From assembly GCA_030682575.1 (NCBI GenBank), contig JAUXNX010000016.1:186001-250000 (forward strand): a stretch of 64,000 nt of DNA. The letters are read 5' to 3'. Numbering within the stretch: position 1 is the first letter of the stretch; each line of letters begins with the position of its first letter. Position numbers and translations under genes: made by a program. The notes under the pieces are model-generated. The model saw only the letters and a list, made by a program, of their open reading frames with translations. It made no database searches and was not told the origin of the DNA. Positions 48,907 to 55,796 of the stretch are shown one piece after another. This stretch comes from Gammaproteobacteria bacterium (GTDB lineage: Bacteria > Pseudomonadota > Gammaproteobacteria > Pseudomonadales > Pseudohongiellaceae).

Positions 48907-49743
48907 GTGAAAAAAGCCATTCTGATGGCCGCCACATTACTGGCCTCTCACGCTCAATCGGCAGAACTTTCCGAAATTGCCGCTTGCGCGGCGCTGCAAA
49001 ACGATATCGCCAGGCTTCAGTGTTTTGATGGTATGGCGGCTTCTGCCGGGGCCGCCCCGATCGTGACAACTACCGGTGGCACCGGAGGCGAGGCCGGAAT
49101 GTGGACGACCCGGACCACAATAAATCCCATGGACGATACCACCACGATCGCGCTGGCATTACAGGCAGACACCGGCACAAACCGCTGGGGCGCCCCTATA
49201 ACACTTATAGCTCGTTGCCAAAGCAAGGAGGTGGATGTGTACATCGATTGGGGTGAGTATTTGGGTGACGACCCGACGCCTACTATAAGGCTCGATGGCG
49301 GCCAGGCATCGGAACAGGCGTGGAATATCTCAACTGACAACACATCAACGTTTAATCCAAACGGCAAACGGTTTCTCGCGCGTCTCGCAGAAGCGAGCCG
49401 ACTGGTTGCCCAGATCACCCCGTACAGCGAATCTCCAAGAACGGCTGTATTTACCCTCGCGGGCATAGAAAAGGCAGTCGAGCCCATATGGGCAGAATGC
49501 GGGGCCCCGGCGGTTCGCACGCCGAGTGCGACTAGAACAGTAAGGATTGCTGCAGGATCGCTCTTGTGCGAAAGCCCAGAGCAACATCAAGCTGCCATGA
49601 CCGCAGGCAACTATCGATCCCCTGGTTGCTTCGCTTTGGAAAATGAAAACAGAACGTTTGAGCAGGTCGGCGAAGATGATGGCCTGATTCAGGTGCGCAG
49701 GTTTGGCCAGACCCACTACACTTCCTCCGGCGGTCTTGAATAA
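48907..49743 (+). CDS. secreted VasI-like protein, lysogen-expressed cargo candidate
   Basis: A 278-residue protein from GTG 48907 after GGAGGG. A signal peptide (KKAILMAATLLASHAQSA) precedes CAALQNDIARLQCFD and a beta-rich domain (WTTRTTINPMDDTTTIALALQA, PITLIARCQSKEVDVYIDW, YLGDDPTPTIRLDGG). This matches the VasI-type proteins near type VI secretion genes. Its place directly after the repressor, same strand, is typical of genes expressed in the lysogen. A role in superinfection exclusion or host change is inference. Confidence 0.6.
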   Translation: MKKAILMAATLLASHAQSAELSEIAACAALQNDIARLQCFDGMAASAGAAPIVTTTGGTGGEAGMWTTRTTINPMDDTTTIALALQADTGTNRWGAPITLIARCQSKEVDVYIDWGEYLGDDPTPTIRLDGGQASEQAWNISTDNTSTFNPNGKRFLARLAEASRLVAQITPYSESPRTAVFTLAGIEKAVEPIWAECGAPAVRTPSATRTVRIAAGSLLCESPEQHQAAMTAGNYRSPGCFALENENRTFEQVGEDDGLIQVRRFGQTHYTSSGGLE

Positions 49744-49768
49744 AGCCCGACAATCAATCGGGTGATTT

Positions 49769-49784
49769 GTTTATTTATATAAAC
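49769..49784. promoter_or_regulatory. operator-like palindrome
   Basis: GTTTATTTATATAAAC keeps the outer GTTTA/TAAAC arms of the repressor operator but with A/T replacing the inner G/C. It lies 18 bp left of the full-match operator at 49803, as paired operators in lambda-type promoters. Confidence 0.6.
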
Positions 49785-49791
49785 TTTCCCA

Positions 49792-49819
49792 TTGACACTA
49801 TTGTTTAGCCTGCTAAACT
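49792..49819 (+). promoter_or_regulatory. repressor-controlled rightward early promoter with operator
   Basis: TTGACA at 49792-49797 (-35) is followed after 16 bases by TAAACT at 49814-49819 (-10). Operator GTTTAGCCTGCTAAAC (49803-49818) covers the spacer and -10, so repressor binding would exclude RNA polymerase. The promoter drives the plus-strand operon starting at 49852. Confidence 0.75.
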
Positions 49820-49851
49820 CTCTTCCGTAATCACACGGCGGAGAACAAGTT

Positions 49852-50274
49852 GTGTCAAACCTCGAAATCATCGGCTTACCCCTGCGGGAAGGTCAGGCTC
49901 TTGAGCTCACAGCTCAAGGCCTGACGACAAAGTTTGCCGCCAAGAAAATGGCGTGCAGCCCGCGCAACGTTGAAGCGTTGCTGAGCGCATGCATGAATCG
50001 CGTTGGCGCGAATAACCGAGCGCACCTCATTGCAAAAGCCTTCGAGCGAGGTTTTTTGCGCGTCGGTATGGCTGTCCTGATCTGCTCCACCCTCTTTTCC
50101 TTGGCTCCAACTCCCGCTTCGGCAGATGACGACCAGGTCATGGTGCGCCGTTCTCGCAGAGTGTCATCCAGAAGGCTCAAGGCTTTGCCGGCAGCCTCTG
50201 ATCTTGAATCCGTAGACCTTTCCCGCCCCCACGATCTGCTGTGGGACGGAGCGCTGTTCGTGGTGTACCTGTGA
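49852..50274 (+). CDS. LuxR-type HTH protein with membrane segment
   Basis: A 140-residue protein starting at GTG 49852 with GGAGAA upstream. Residues about 8-70 are a LuxR/GerE helix-turn-helix (REGQALELTAQGLTTKFAAKKMACSPRNVEALLSACMNRVG). It is followed by a hydrophobic segment (VGMAVLICSTLFSLAPTPASA) and a basic stretch. First gene of the early operon. A membrane-tethered regulator is unusual; alternatively the hydrophobic part is buried. Confidence 0.7.
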   Translation: MSNLEIIGLPLREGQALELTAQGLTTKFAAKKMACSPRNVEALLSACMNRVGANNRAHLIAKAFERGFLRVGMAVLICSTLFSLAPTPASADDDQVMVRRSRRVSSRRLKALPAASDLESVDLSRPHDLLWDGALFVVYL

Positions 50275-50390
50275 AGCCATCTGCCCTTCAAGTTCTCGCA
50301 TCCGCTGCACTCACGGTTCTTGAGACCCTCGGAGTGCTGGCCGTCCTGATAGGACTCTACACGCTTTTTGAAATGGCGGTGATGCGATGA
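50271..50390 (+). CDS. 39-residue membrane peptide
   Basis: GTG 50271 overlaps the preceding stop (GTGA) and the frame ends at 50390, overlapping the next ATG (ATGA). The product is a single transmembrane helix (VLETLGVLAVLIGLYTLF) with short tails. Coupled overlaps on both sides argue that it is translated. Confidence 0.55.
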   Translation: MKPSALQVLASAALTVLETLGVLAVLIGLYTLFEMAVMR

Positions 50391-50659
50391 ATGCACTTCA
50401 ATCCCGAATTCTGGATGTCCCCGCACCAGCGCAAGTCTGGACCTACACCGATCTGACAGAGACGGCAGAGAAGCAGATCGAGCGCCTGTTGGAGATCGCT
50501 GCCGAGAAACAGCGCCAGGGCGACCCGCTCCTGGCCAAGATCTATCAGGACTTCGCGCAGGGCGCATTCGTTCTGTGGAAGACACTCACCAAGGGCCGCT
50601 TCGATGATGTCGATCATGACCGCATTGAGAGAATGCTGGCCAGGAAGGTGATGCCATGA
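50387..50659 (+). CDS. hypothetical early phage protein
   Basis: A 90-residue helical protein (YTDLTETAEKQIERLLEIAAEKQRQGDPLLAKIYQDFAQGAF). No known domain. It starts on an ATGA overlap and is in the early operon. Acidic and basic residues alternate as in coiled-coils. Confidence 0.5.
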   Translation: MNALQSRILDVPAPAQVWTYTDLTETAEKQIERLLEIAAEKQRQGDPLLAKIYQDFAQGAFVLWKTLTKGRFDDVDHDRIERMLARKVMP

Positions 50660-50823
50660 ACCAAAACTACAAGGTCATCTTCGACCACAACGGCAGGCCA
50701 CAGACTTTCGTCACGCAGTCCAATTGCCCAGAGGGAGCCGAGGAGCGTTTTCGATCCTCGCCCTACGGGTCATTCCCCATCACCAGTATTGAAGTCCTGC
50801 CCAAAAGAGGAGCCAGAGCATGA
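50656..50823 (+). CDS. 55-residue early phage protein
   Basis: ATG 50656 overlaps the previous stop, and the stop 50821-50823 overlaps the next ATG. The product begins MNQNYKVIFDHNGRPQTFVT and looks like a small beta-hairpin fold. The 4-bp overlaps at both ends support it as real. Confidence 0.55.
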   Translation: MNQNYKVIFDHNGRPQTFVTQSNCPEGAEERFRSSPYGSFPITSIEVLPKRGARA

Positions 50824-51056
50824 GCAACGTGATTCCGTTTCGCACTTCGCAGGCCGTGGTTGCAGTTCCGCGCGCCAAGCGCATCAAACTCGGCTGGTAC
50901 GTCGTTCGGCTTCCGGGCCTTGCCTGGTATCGGCGCAGCCGCGAGCTCGCCGAGGAGGCCTGCAGAGGCTGGCTGATGCAGCAGCGCAACAGCACAGAGG
51001 TTCAGGGTTACAACAACGCGGGAGTCATGGCTCCCACATACCAGGAGAAAGCGTAA
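50820..51056 (+). CDS. hypothetical early phage protein
   Basis: A 78-residue basic protein (VPRAKRIKLGWYVVRLPGLAWYRRSRELAEEACRGWLMQQ). Possibly nucleic-acid binding; no domain recognised. Starts at an ATGA overlap; its stop shares one base with the next ATG (TAATG). Confidence 0.5.
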   Translation: MSNVIPFRTSQAVVAVPRAKRIKLGWYVVRLPGLAWYRRSRELAEEACRGWLMQQRNSTEVQGYNNAGVMAPTYQEKA

Positions 51057-51463
51057 TGCCAGTGACTGTCGATATATCCGATGACGGTTTTCTCAATCTT
51101 CTGCGATGCCAGAACGGCGGCGCACTGATTGAGGAGCTTGACCGTGAATTGATCAAGGGGGTGGGTGCCGTGCTGGATCACGGCGGTGCCAGCAAGATAA
51201 CCCTGCAGATCAGCCTCAAGAGAATCCGTGACCTGGACAGCGCGATGACCATTCATCACGACGTCAAAGTGTCGCACCCCAAAGAGCCCCGCCCAGCAAA
51301 GGCGATGTTCGTTACTCAGGGCAACGGGCTTGCAGATCAGAAAGCCGACCAGATGCGCTTGAGCCTTTCCGAATCCGCAACCCAACGGGCATCCGTGCTG
51401 AGTGCAGAAACAAGCTCTGGCAAGGTCTCCCGCCTACCTTCAGCAGGAGATAGAACAGCATGA
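51056..51463 (+). CDS. hypothetical early phage protein
   Basis: A 135-residue protein from ATG 51056, the only start that fits the operon spacing; the open frame extends upstream through two other genes. MPVTVDISDDGFLNLLRCQNGGALIEELDRELIKGVGAVLDHGG is followed by a strand-rich part. Often such proteins precede DUF2303 genes, as here. Function unknown. Confidence 0.55.
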   Translation: MPVTVDISDDGFLNLLRCQNGGALIEELDRELIKGVGAVLDHGGASKITLQISLKRIRDLDSAMTIHHDVKVSHPKEPRPAKAMFVTQGNGLADQKADQMRLSLSESATQRASVLSAETSSGKVSRLPSAGDRTA

Positions 51464-52305
51464 CTCAGACATCAGATCGCGGAGACTTTCAGTCCGCATT
51501 CGAGGCCGGCCAGGCCACACAGATCGTAACTGCCGACATCGAGGGCGTGCAGCACATTCTCGTGCCTCCCGGCTGCACGCTACAGTCGATGGAGCGTCTC
51601 ATGGATGCTCCGATCCGCATCAAGGCACACCCGTCGTTCAATGACGTTGCTGGCTTTGCTGAGTACGTCAAGGAGTTCGCCGAGGAAGGCTCTCGCGTCT
51701 TCGTTGATGACGCTCAGTACCGCTTCACCACCGTGTTTGATTGTCACGCCAAGGACCAGCCAGCCTGGGGCGATCACAGCGCCAGCATCACCATGGGACT
51801 TGCTCCCGAGTGGAAGCGCTTCCGAGAGTTCGACAGCAAGGCCATGAGCCCGAAGGTCTTCGCGGAATTTCTGGAAGACAACGTGGCATACGTGGACACA
51901 GCGCGCAGCGGCATGTCCGGAGCTGATGTGCTCACGATGGCCCAGACCTTCAAGGTGGACATCAAGGGCGAACTGGACGTGGAGGAGAGTTTGAGCCAGG
52001 GCCTGCGAAAGCTGGTCATCAAGGACGACTCCACGCTCAGGGGAAAGAACGTGCAGGGGAAAGAACTGTCATTCCCCGAGAAGCTGCACTTCAACCTGCG
52101 CATCTTCAAAAACCACAGCGCCTATCCGATCGAAGTATTCCTGCGCACCCGCACCACGAAAGAACAAGTGGTGTTCCTGATCAAGATCCCAGATCCGGAA
52201 GGATTGCTGGAAGAGGCTTTCGATCGAGTGATCGAGGACGTGTGCAATGCGACTGGCCTGCCAACACTCAAGGGCAGCTTCGAAGGTCCATCCCACAAGA
52301 AATAG
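51460..52305 (+). CDS. DUF2303 (YfdQ-like) protein
   Basis: A 281-residue protein with ILVPPGCTLQSMERLMDAPIRIKAHPSFNDVAGFAEYVKEFA, FDCHAKDQPAWGDHSASITM and a C-terminal RTTKEQVVFLIKIPDPEGLLEEAFDRVIEDV. These are the hallmarks of DUF2303, found in many prophages between early genes. Its molecular role is not known. Confidence 0.88.
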   Translation: MTQTSDRGDFQSAFEAGQATQIVTADIEGVQHILVPPGCTLQSMERLMDAPIRIKAHPSFNDVAGFAEYVKEFAEEGSRVFVDDAQYRFTTVFDCHAKDQPAWGDHSASITMGLAPEWKRFREFDSKAMSPKVFAEFLEDNVAYVDTARSGMSGADVLTMAQTFKVDIKGELDVEESLSQGLRKLVIKDDSTLRGKNVQGKELSFPEKLHFNLRIFKNHSAYPIEVFLRTRTTKEQVVFLIKIPDPEGLLEEAFDRVIEDVCNATGLPTLKGSFEGPSHKK

Positions 52306-52359
52306 CCCATCCGAGCGCCTGCAGCAGATTCCGGCTGCAGGCCAGGTGGCAAGGATTGA

Positions 52360-52989
52360 ATGATGCTGATTGTGTTTGAAGGCATAGACGGCTCTGGCAA
52401 GAGCTCGGTACTCGCCGCGGTAAAGCAGCGCCTGGCTGATCTGGGTGTGGAGTGTGAAGCCACGTCCGAGTTCGGCAGACCAGAGGACTGGAGCGTGGAT
52501 GCCAGAGAGAATCTGATGGCCTCACGCAACGCGCAGGAGGAACTGCACTACGTTATGGGCACTCGAGTGGTTCACCACGAGAGGATCCTCGGGCCCCTGC
52601 TGGCTCTGAATCACATCGTGCTGATGGATCGCTTTCTCATGAGCACCATGGCTTACCAGTCCAGCCTGACAATCTCTGAGGATTTCCTGCTGCAGCGTCA
52701 CATCGGCCTCGAGCTGCCAGTGCCGGATATCACATTCCTGATTGATGTTGCCTCTGAAACAGCGAAGCAGCGAATCGCGCACAGGCAGGACCAGAGCAAG
52801 ATCGATCAGCGGCCAGTGGCGTTCTTCGACGAGGCTCGGGGCCGTTACCGCCGCGCAACTCAGAAGCTCCTGTCTGTCGGATGGGACGTGCAGATCATCA
52901 ACGGGGAAGTCCCTCTGGCAATAATTGCCGAGAACGTCGCTACCCGTGTCATGGCCAAAATCAAAGCCACCGCGGGCGTCGCGGCATAA
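52360..52989 (+). CDS. thymidylate kinase-like nucleotide kinase
   Basis: A 209-residue P-loop kinase: Walker A FEGIDGSGKSSVLAAVKQRL (residues about 6-25), DR motif VLMDRFLMSTMAYQ and a lid-like RIAHRQDQSKIDQRP. It resembles dTMP kinases and would raise dTTP during phage replication. AAGGATTG precedes the start; ATG 52363 is an alternative. Confidence 0.82.
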   Translation: MMLIVFEGIDGSGKSSVLAAVKQRLADLGVECEATSEFGRPEDWSVDARENLMASRNAQEELHYVMGTRVVHHERILGPLLALNHIVLMDRFLMSTMAYQSSLTISEDFLLQRHIGLELPVPDITFLIDVASETAKQRIAHRQDQSKIDQRPVAFFDEARGRYRRATQKLLSVGWDVQIINGEVPLAIIAENVATRVMAKIKATAGVAA

Positions 52990-53017
52990 ACCACAACAAT
53001 CTCCCTCGGAGGCAACA

Positions 53018-53389
53018 ATGGACACAGCAACAGCAGTAGCAGCACCACAGATCAACACTCAGGTAGTCGGCACTCTTGAATGGTCTAACACCCTCCTGGA
53101 TGGCCGTCGCGTCTTGCGCAAGGAGGCAGAGGCTGCAGTGGCAGAGCTCGGCGATGGATGGCGCCTGCCGACTGTGGATGAACTCCAGACGATTCTGGAC
53201 CGCAGCCGCTACAACCCTGCCATCGACACCGAGAAGTTTCCAGACACGAAATCCACCTGGTACTGGACGAGCTCACCATGCGCTTGGGATGCCAGTGCCC
53301 GTTGGGTCGTCTATTTCAGCTACGGCAGTGTCCTCGACAGCTACGACTACGGCGACGCCTGCGTCCGGGCGTGTCGCGCCAGTCAGTAA
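53018..53389 (+). CDS. DGR target protein 1, C-type-lectin-fold (DUF1566-like)
   Basis: A 123-residue protein from ATG 53018 (GGAGG upstream). After 18 residues the DUF1566-type motif set follows: WSNTLLDGRRVLRKEAEAAVAELGDGWRLPTVDELQ, PDTKSTWYWTSSPCAWDASARWVVYF. The last 32 residues are the variable repeat. The fold is the one used by many DGR variable proteins, where varied residues line a ligand-binding face. It is a minimal domain: no signal peptide, no tail-binding part. It is expressed in the early operon directly before a close paralogue. Confidence 0.88.
   Translation: MDTATAVAAPQINTQVVGTLEWSNTLLDGRRVLRKEAEAAVAELGDGWRLPTVDELQTILDRSRYNPAIDTEKFPDTKSTWYWTSSPCAWDASARWVVYFSYGSVLDSYDYGDACVRACRASQ
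53294..53388 (+). repeat. DGR variable repeat VR1
   Basis: 95 bp aligning without gaps to the template repeat at 54298-54392. Thirteen positions differ, each where the template has A (changes to G, T and C); one further difference, C for G at 53384, is at the 3' end. The constant GCCTGCGTCCGGGCGTGTCG followed by CGCCAGT stretch just before it is the likely initiation-of-mutagenic-homing region. Confidence 0.93.
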
Positions 53390-53437
53390 CTCTTTGATTC
53401 TTTGACAATAACCCAGCAACACACTCAGGAGAACAAC

Positions 53438-53779
53438 ATGGGCGATCAGACCCCAGCACCACAACTCGAATGGTCCAGCACGCTGCTGGATGGAAAGGAC
53501 GTGACTCTCGCAGAGGCTGAGGCCGCAGTCGCCGCTCTCGGGGAAGGCTGGCGTTTGCCAACAGTGAAGGAGCTGTTCTCCCTCGTTGATCATGGCAGAC
53601 ACGCGCCAGCGATCGACACGGAGAAATTCCCCGATACCAAATCGGACTGGTACTGGACCGGCACTCCATGCAGCTGGAACGCCAATGCCCGTTGGGTCGT
53701 CTATTTCGGCGGCGGCAGTGTCAGCGGCTACTACGTCAGCAGCTACGCCTGCGTCCGGGCGTGTCGCGCCAGTCAGTAA
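53438..53779 (+). CDS. DGR target protein 2, C-type-lectin-fold (DUF1566-like)
   Basis: A 113-residue protein from ATG 53438 (CAGGAG upstream). It is paralogous to target 1 over its whole length (WSSTLLDGKDVTLAEAEAAVAALGEGWRLPTVKELF, DTKSDWYWTGTPCSWNANARWVVYF) but lacks most of the N-terminal extension. The C-terminal variable face differs from target 1 in nine of twelve template-AAY/GAC codons, showing independent diversification. Its coding sequence ends with the same ACVRACRASQ. Confidence 0.88.
   Translation: MGDQTPAPQLEWSSTLLDGKDVTLAEAEAAVAALGEGWRLPTVKELFSLVDHGRHAPAIDTEKFPDTKSDWYWTGTPCSWNANARWVVYFGGGSVSGYYVSSYACVRACRASQ
53684..53778 (+). repeat. DGR variable repeat VR2
   Basis: 95 bp, gap-free match to the template at 54298-54392. 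Fourteen differences, all at template adenines, plus the same G-to-C difference near the 3' end at 53774 seen in VR1. The first AAT is unchanged. Variable and template repeats are in the same reading frame. Confidence 0.93.
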
Positions 53780-53803
53780 TTTTTGCCCTTTGAGTCTTTA
53801 ATC

Positions 53804-54244
53804 ATGAAGAAAGACCAGCAACCAGAAATCGCGAAGATGGCCGAACGGCTACTTGCAGAGCTTGAGCGAGTGGTCCGAGGTTTCGCGCGGTATCACAAAT
53901 ACACTCTGGGCACTGACATTCGCAATCAGGCCATGACGGTGGTGCGCCATTGCCACCGTGCATGGAGGGATCGCGCGCGCCAGGAGTATTGGAAGTCGGA
54001 GTTGGTCTGGGCAATTGATGAACTGAAACTGAGCCTGCAGATCGGCTCTCAGATACATGCGTTCAAAAGCTTCTCCCAGTTCGAGTCGCTGATTCGCACT
54101 GCCGAAGAACTCGGTCGGTGTGCGGGCGGCTGGAAGCGTGGAACTTACCTTAAGGGCCAGAATTCGACGAGCGAAGCCTCACCGGAGCGCGCCCAGATAC
54201 TGAGTGGCCGTGCCGCCTCTGTAGCAATGGGGGCCAACCTATGA
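53804..54244 (+). CDS. avd: DGR accessory variability determinant (Avd-like)
   Basis: A 146-residue protein from ATG 53804 (no clear ribosome site, so maybe coupled to target 2). IAKMAERLLAELERVVRGFARYHKYTLGTDIRNQAMTVVRHCHRAW and WAIDELKLSLQIGSQIHAF follow the pattern of Avd four-helix-bundle proteins (family fingerprint FxxxHKYTLG). Avd forms a pentamer that binds the reverse transcriptase and template RNA in known systems. Its stop overlaps the reverse transcriptase ATG (ATGA). Confidence 0.87.
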   Translation: MKKDQQPEIAKMAERLLAELERVVRGFARYHKYTLGTDIRNQAMTVVRHCHRAWRDRARQEYWKSELVWAIDELKLSLQIGSQIHAFKSFSQFESLIRTAEELGRCAGGWKRGTYLKGQNSTSEASPERAQILSGRAASVAMGANL

Positions 54245-55596
54245 CGAAGCCATGCTACCTACAAGGATGCCTGCCAGAGTCGAAAGAGCACGGCAAGAAT
54301 GCCCGTTGGGTCGTCAATTTCAACAACGGCAATGTCAACGACAACAACGACAACAACAACGCCTGCGTCCGGGCGTGTCGCGCCAGTGAGTATCAAGGTA
54401 ACGTCACACTTAGAGAGCTTTACAATGCCTGGCGCATGGCCAGGCGTGGGAAGAAGCCCAGCAAGAATCAGCTGAGCTTCGACGCCAACTGGAGCGATGG
54501 CCTGCTGGAGATTCAGCGCCAGATCAACTCCGGCACCTGGGAGCCACGGCGCAGCGCCTGCTTCATCGCGGCCAGACCGAAGGCCCGGGAAATACACGCT
54601 CCGGATTTCGCTGACAGAGTTGTGCACCACTGGCTTGTGCCTCAGTTGGAGGCAATCTGGGAGCCCCTGTTCATCTTCGACAGCTACGCGAACCGCAAGG
54701 GTAAGGGTAGCCACGCTGCTGTGCAGAGACTGCAACAGTTCGTGCGTCAGGTCGACAGTGGCCAGGGCGGCGGGTGGTATCTGCAGCTGGACATCCACAA
54801 CTTCTTCAACTCGATCCACAGGCATTCGCTCTGGGTCGACATGAAACCAAAGCTGATGCGCGCTGGCGTGTCTCCCGAAGTCATGCGCACCACGCATGCC
54901 CTGCTTCGGCGCTCTCCTCTGCATGCCGGTGTCGCGTACCACGGCACTGCGGCAGAGCGAGAAATGGTTCCACCGCACAAGCGACTGGAGAATGCCGCCC
55001 GAGGCTGCGGGCTCCCGATAGGCAACCTCAGTTCCCAATTTCTTGCCAACGTGCAACTGGACAAGTTGGATCAGTTCGTCAAGCACACGCTCAAGGCGAA
55101 GCGATATCTGCGTTACGTGGATGACTTCGTCCTGGTGCATCACGACCGCGAGCAGCTCGCCGCCTGGCTGATCGAGATCGAGAAGTTTCTCGCCCGAGAA
55201 CTGCAGCTGAAGCTCAAGCCAGACATCCGGCTCCGACCACTGAAGGACGGGATCGACTTCCTCGGATACATCGTCAGACCTACTCACACGCTCGTTCGCC
55301 GCCGTGTCGTTGTGCATGCGCGCAGCACTCTTGCGGCGTGGGAGCAGCAACACGTACACGCCTCCCACATACAGGCAACGCCGCAGGAGCTGCGGGCGAT
55401 CCAGTCCACGGCAGCCAGCTACGTTGGGCACATGAAGCATGCCGACAGTACTCGCCTTCAGCGTGGCATCAGAAGGCGTTTCCGCTGGCTACCTGCAGCC
55501 ACCCGCCGCCGTCACTTTGATTACAGGCTGGAGGATCAGCAGGTTCGAATACCGCTTTCGAACAGTCAACGCTCACGCCTTGAGGTCAGAACATGA
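54241..55596 (+). CDS. DGR reverse transcriptase
   Basis: A 451-residue protein. Residues about 20-50 are the translated template repeat; the conserved RT begins with TLRELYNAWRMARRGKKPSK. Catalytic motifs are present: DIHNFFNSI (first Asp), GLPIGNLSSQFLANVQLDKLDQF, and RYVDDFVLVHHD (active-site YVDD). Then KDGIDFLGYIVRPTHTLVRRR follows. ATG 54241 overlaps the Avd stop; the next Met (54436) would remove part of the conserved start, so translation through the repeat is likely. It copies template RNA with adenine errors for transfer into the variable repeats. Confidence 0.93.
   Translation: MTKPCYLQGCLPESKEHGKNARWVVNFNNGNVNDNNDNNNACVRACRASEYQGNVTLRELYNAWRMARRGKKPSKNQLSFDANWSDGLLEIQRQINSGTWEPRRSACFIAARPKAREIHAPDFADRVVHHWLVPQLEAIWEPLFIFDSYANRKGKGSHAAVQRLQQFVRQVDSGQGGGWYLQLDIHNFFNSIHRHSLWVDMKPKLMRAGVSPEVMRTTHALLRRSPLHAGVAYHGTAAEREMVPPHKRLENAARGCGLPIGNLSSQFLANVQLDKLDQFVKHTLKAKRYLRYVDDFVLVHHDREQLAAWLIEIEKFLARELQLKLKPDIRLRPLKDGIDFLGYIVRPTHTLVRRRVVVHARSTLAAWEQQHVHASHIQATPQELRAIQSTAASYVGHMKHADSTRLQRGIRRRFRWLPAATRRRHFDYRLEDQQVRIPLSNSQRSRLEVRT
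54298..54392 (+). repeat. DGR template repeat (TR)
   Basis: 95 bp, rich in AAC codons (AACAACGGC, AACGACAACAACGAC then AACAACAAC), matching VR1 and VR2 except at adenines and at 54388 (G here, C in both variable repeats). It starts at AATGCCCGTTGGG and ends at GAGTA. The TR lies wholly inside the reverse transcriptase frame, 57 bp after its ATG, and is read in the same frame as the variable repeats. Confidence 0.93.
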
Positions 55597-55796
55597 AAAA
55601 CATTCTGCAGAGCAGATCAAGACGGTATGGATTCGACGGCTGGTCCTTGAAGCACCGAGATAGCGCCAAGCCATGGAGCAATGCAGTTTGCACAACCCGG
55701 GAAGAAGCGCGCGAAATCAAAGCGCAGGAGTTGCCAGAAATGCGAAGGAAACTGCAAGTGGTAAAGGTTCGGGTTGTCGTTGAGGTGGTGTCATGA
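55593..55796 (+). CDS. small phage protein after the DGR
   Basis: A 67-residue basic protein (SRRYGFDGWSLKHRDSAKPWSNAVCTTREEAREIKAQ, ending VKVRVVVEVVS). ATG overlaps the reverse transcriptase stop (ATGA). No recognised domain. May or may not belong to the retroelement. Confidence 0.5.
   Translation: MKNILQSRSRRYGFDGWSLKHRDSAKPWSNAVCTTREEAREIKAQELPEMRRKLQVVKVRVVVEVVS

Noticed and set aside
54259-55440. Long open frame on the minus strand opposite the reverse transcriptase
   Set aside because: It is antisense to a frame with clear RT motifs, has no recognisable domain and no ribosome site, so it is a codon-bias shadow.
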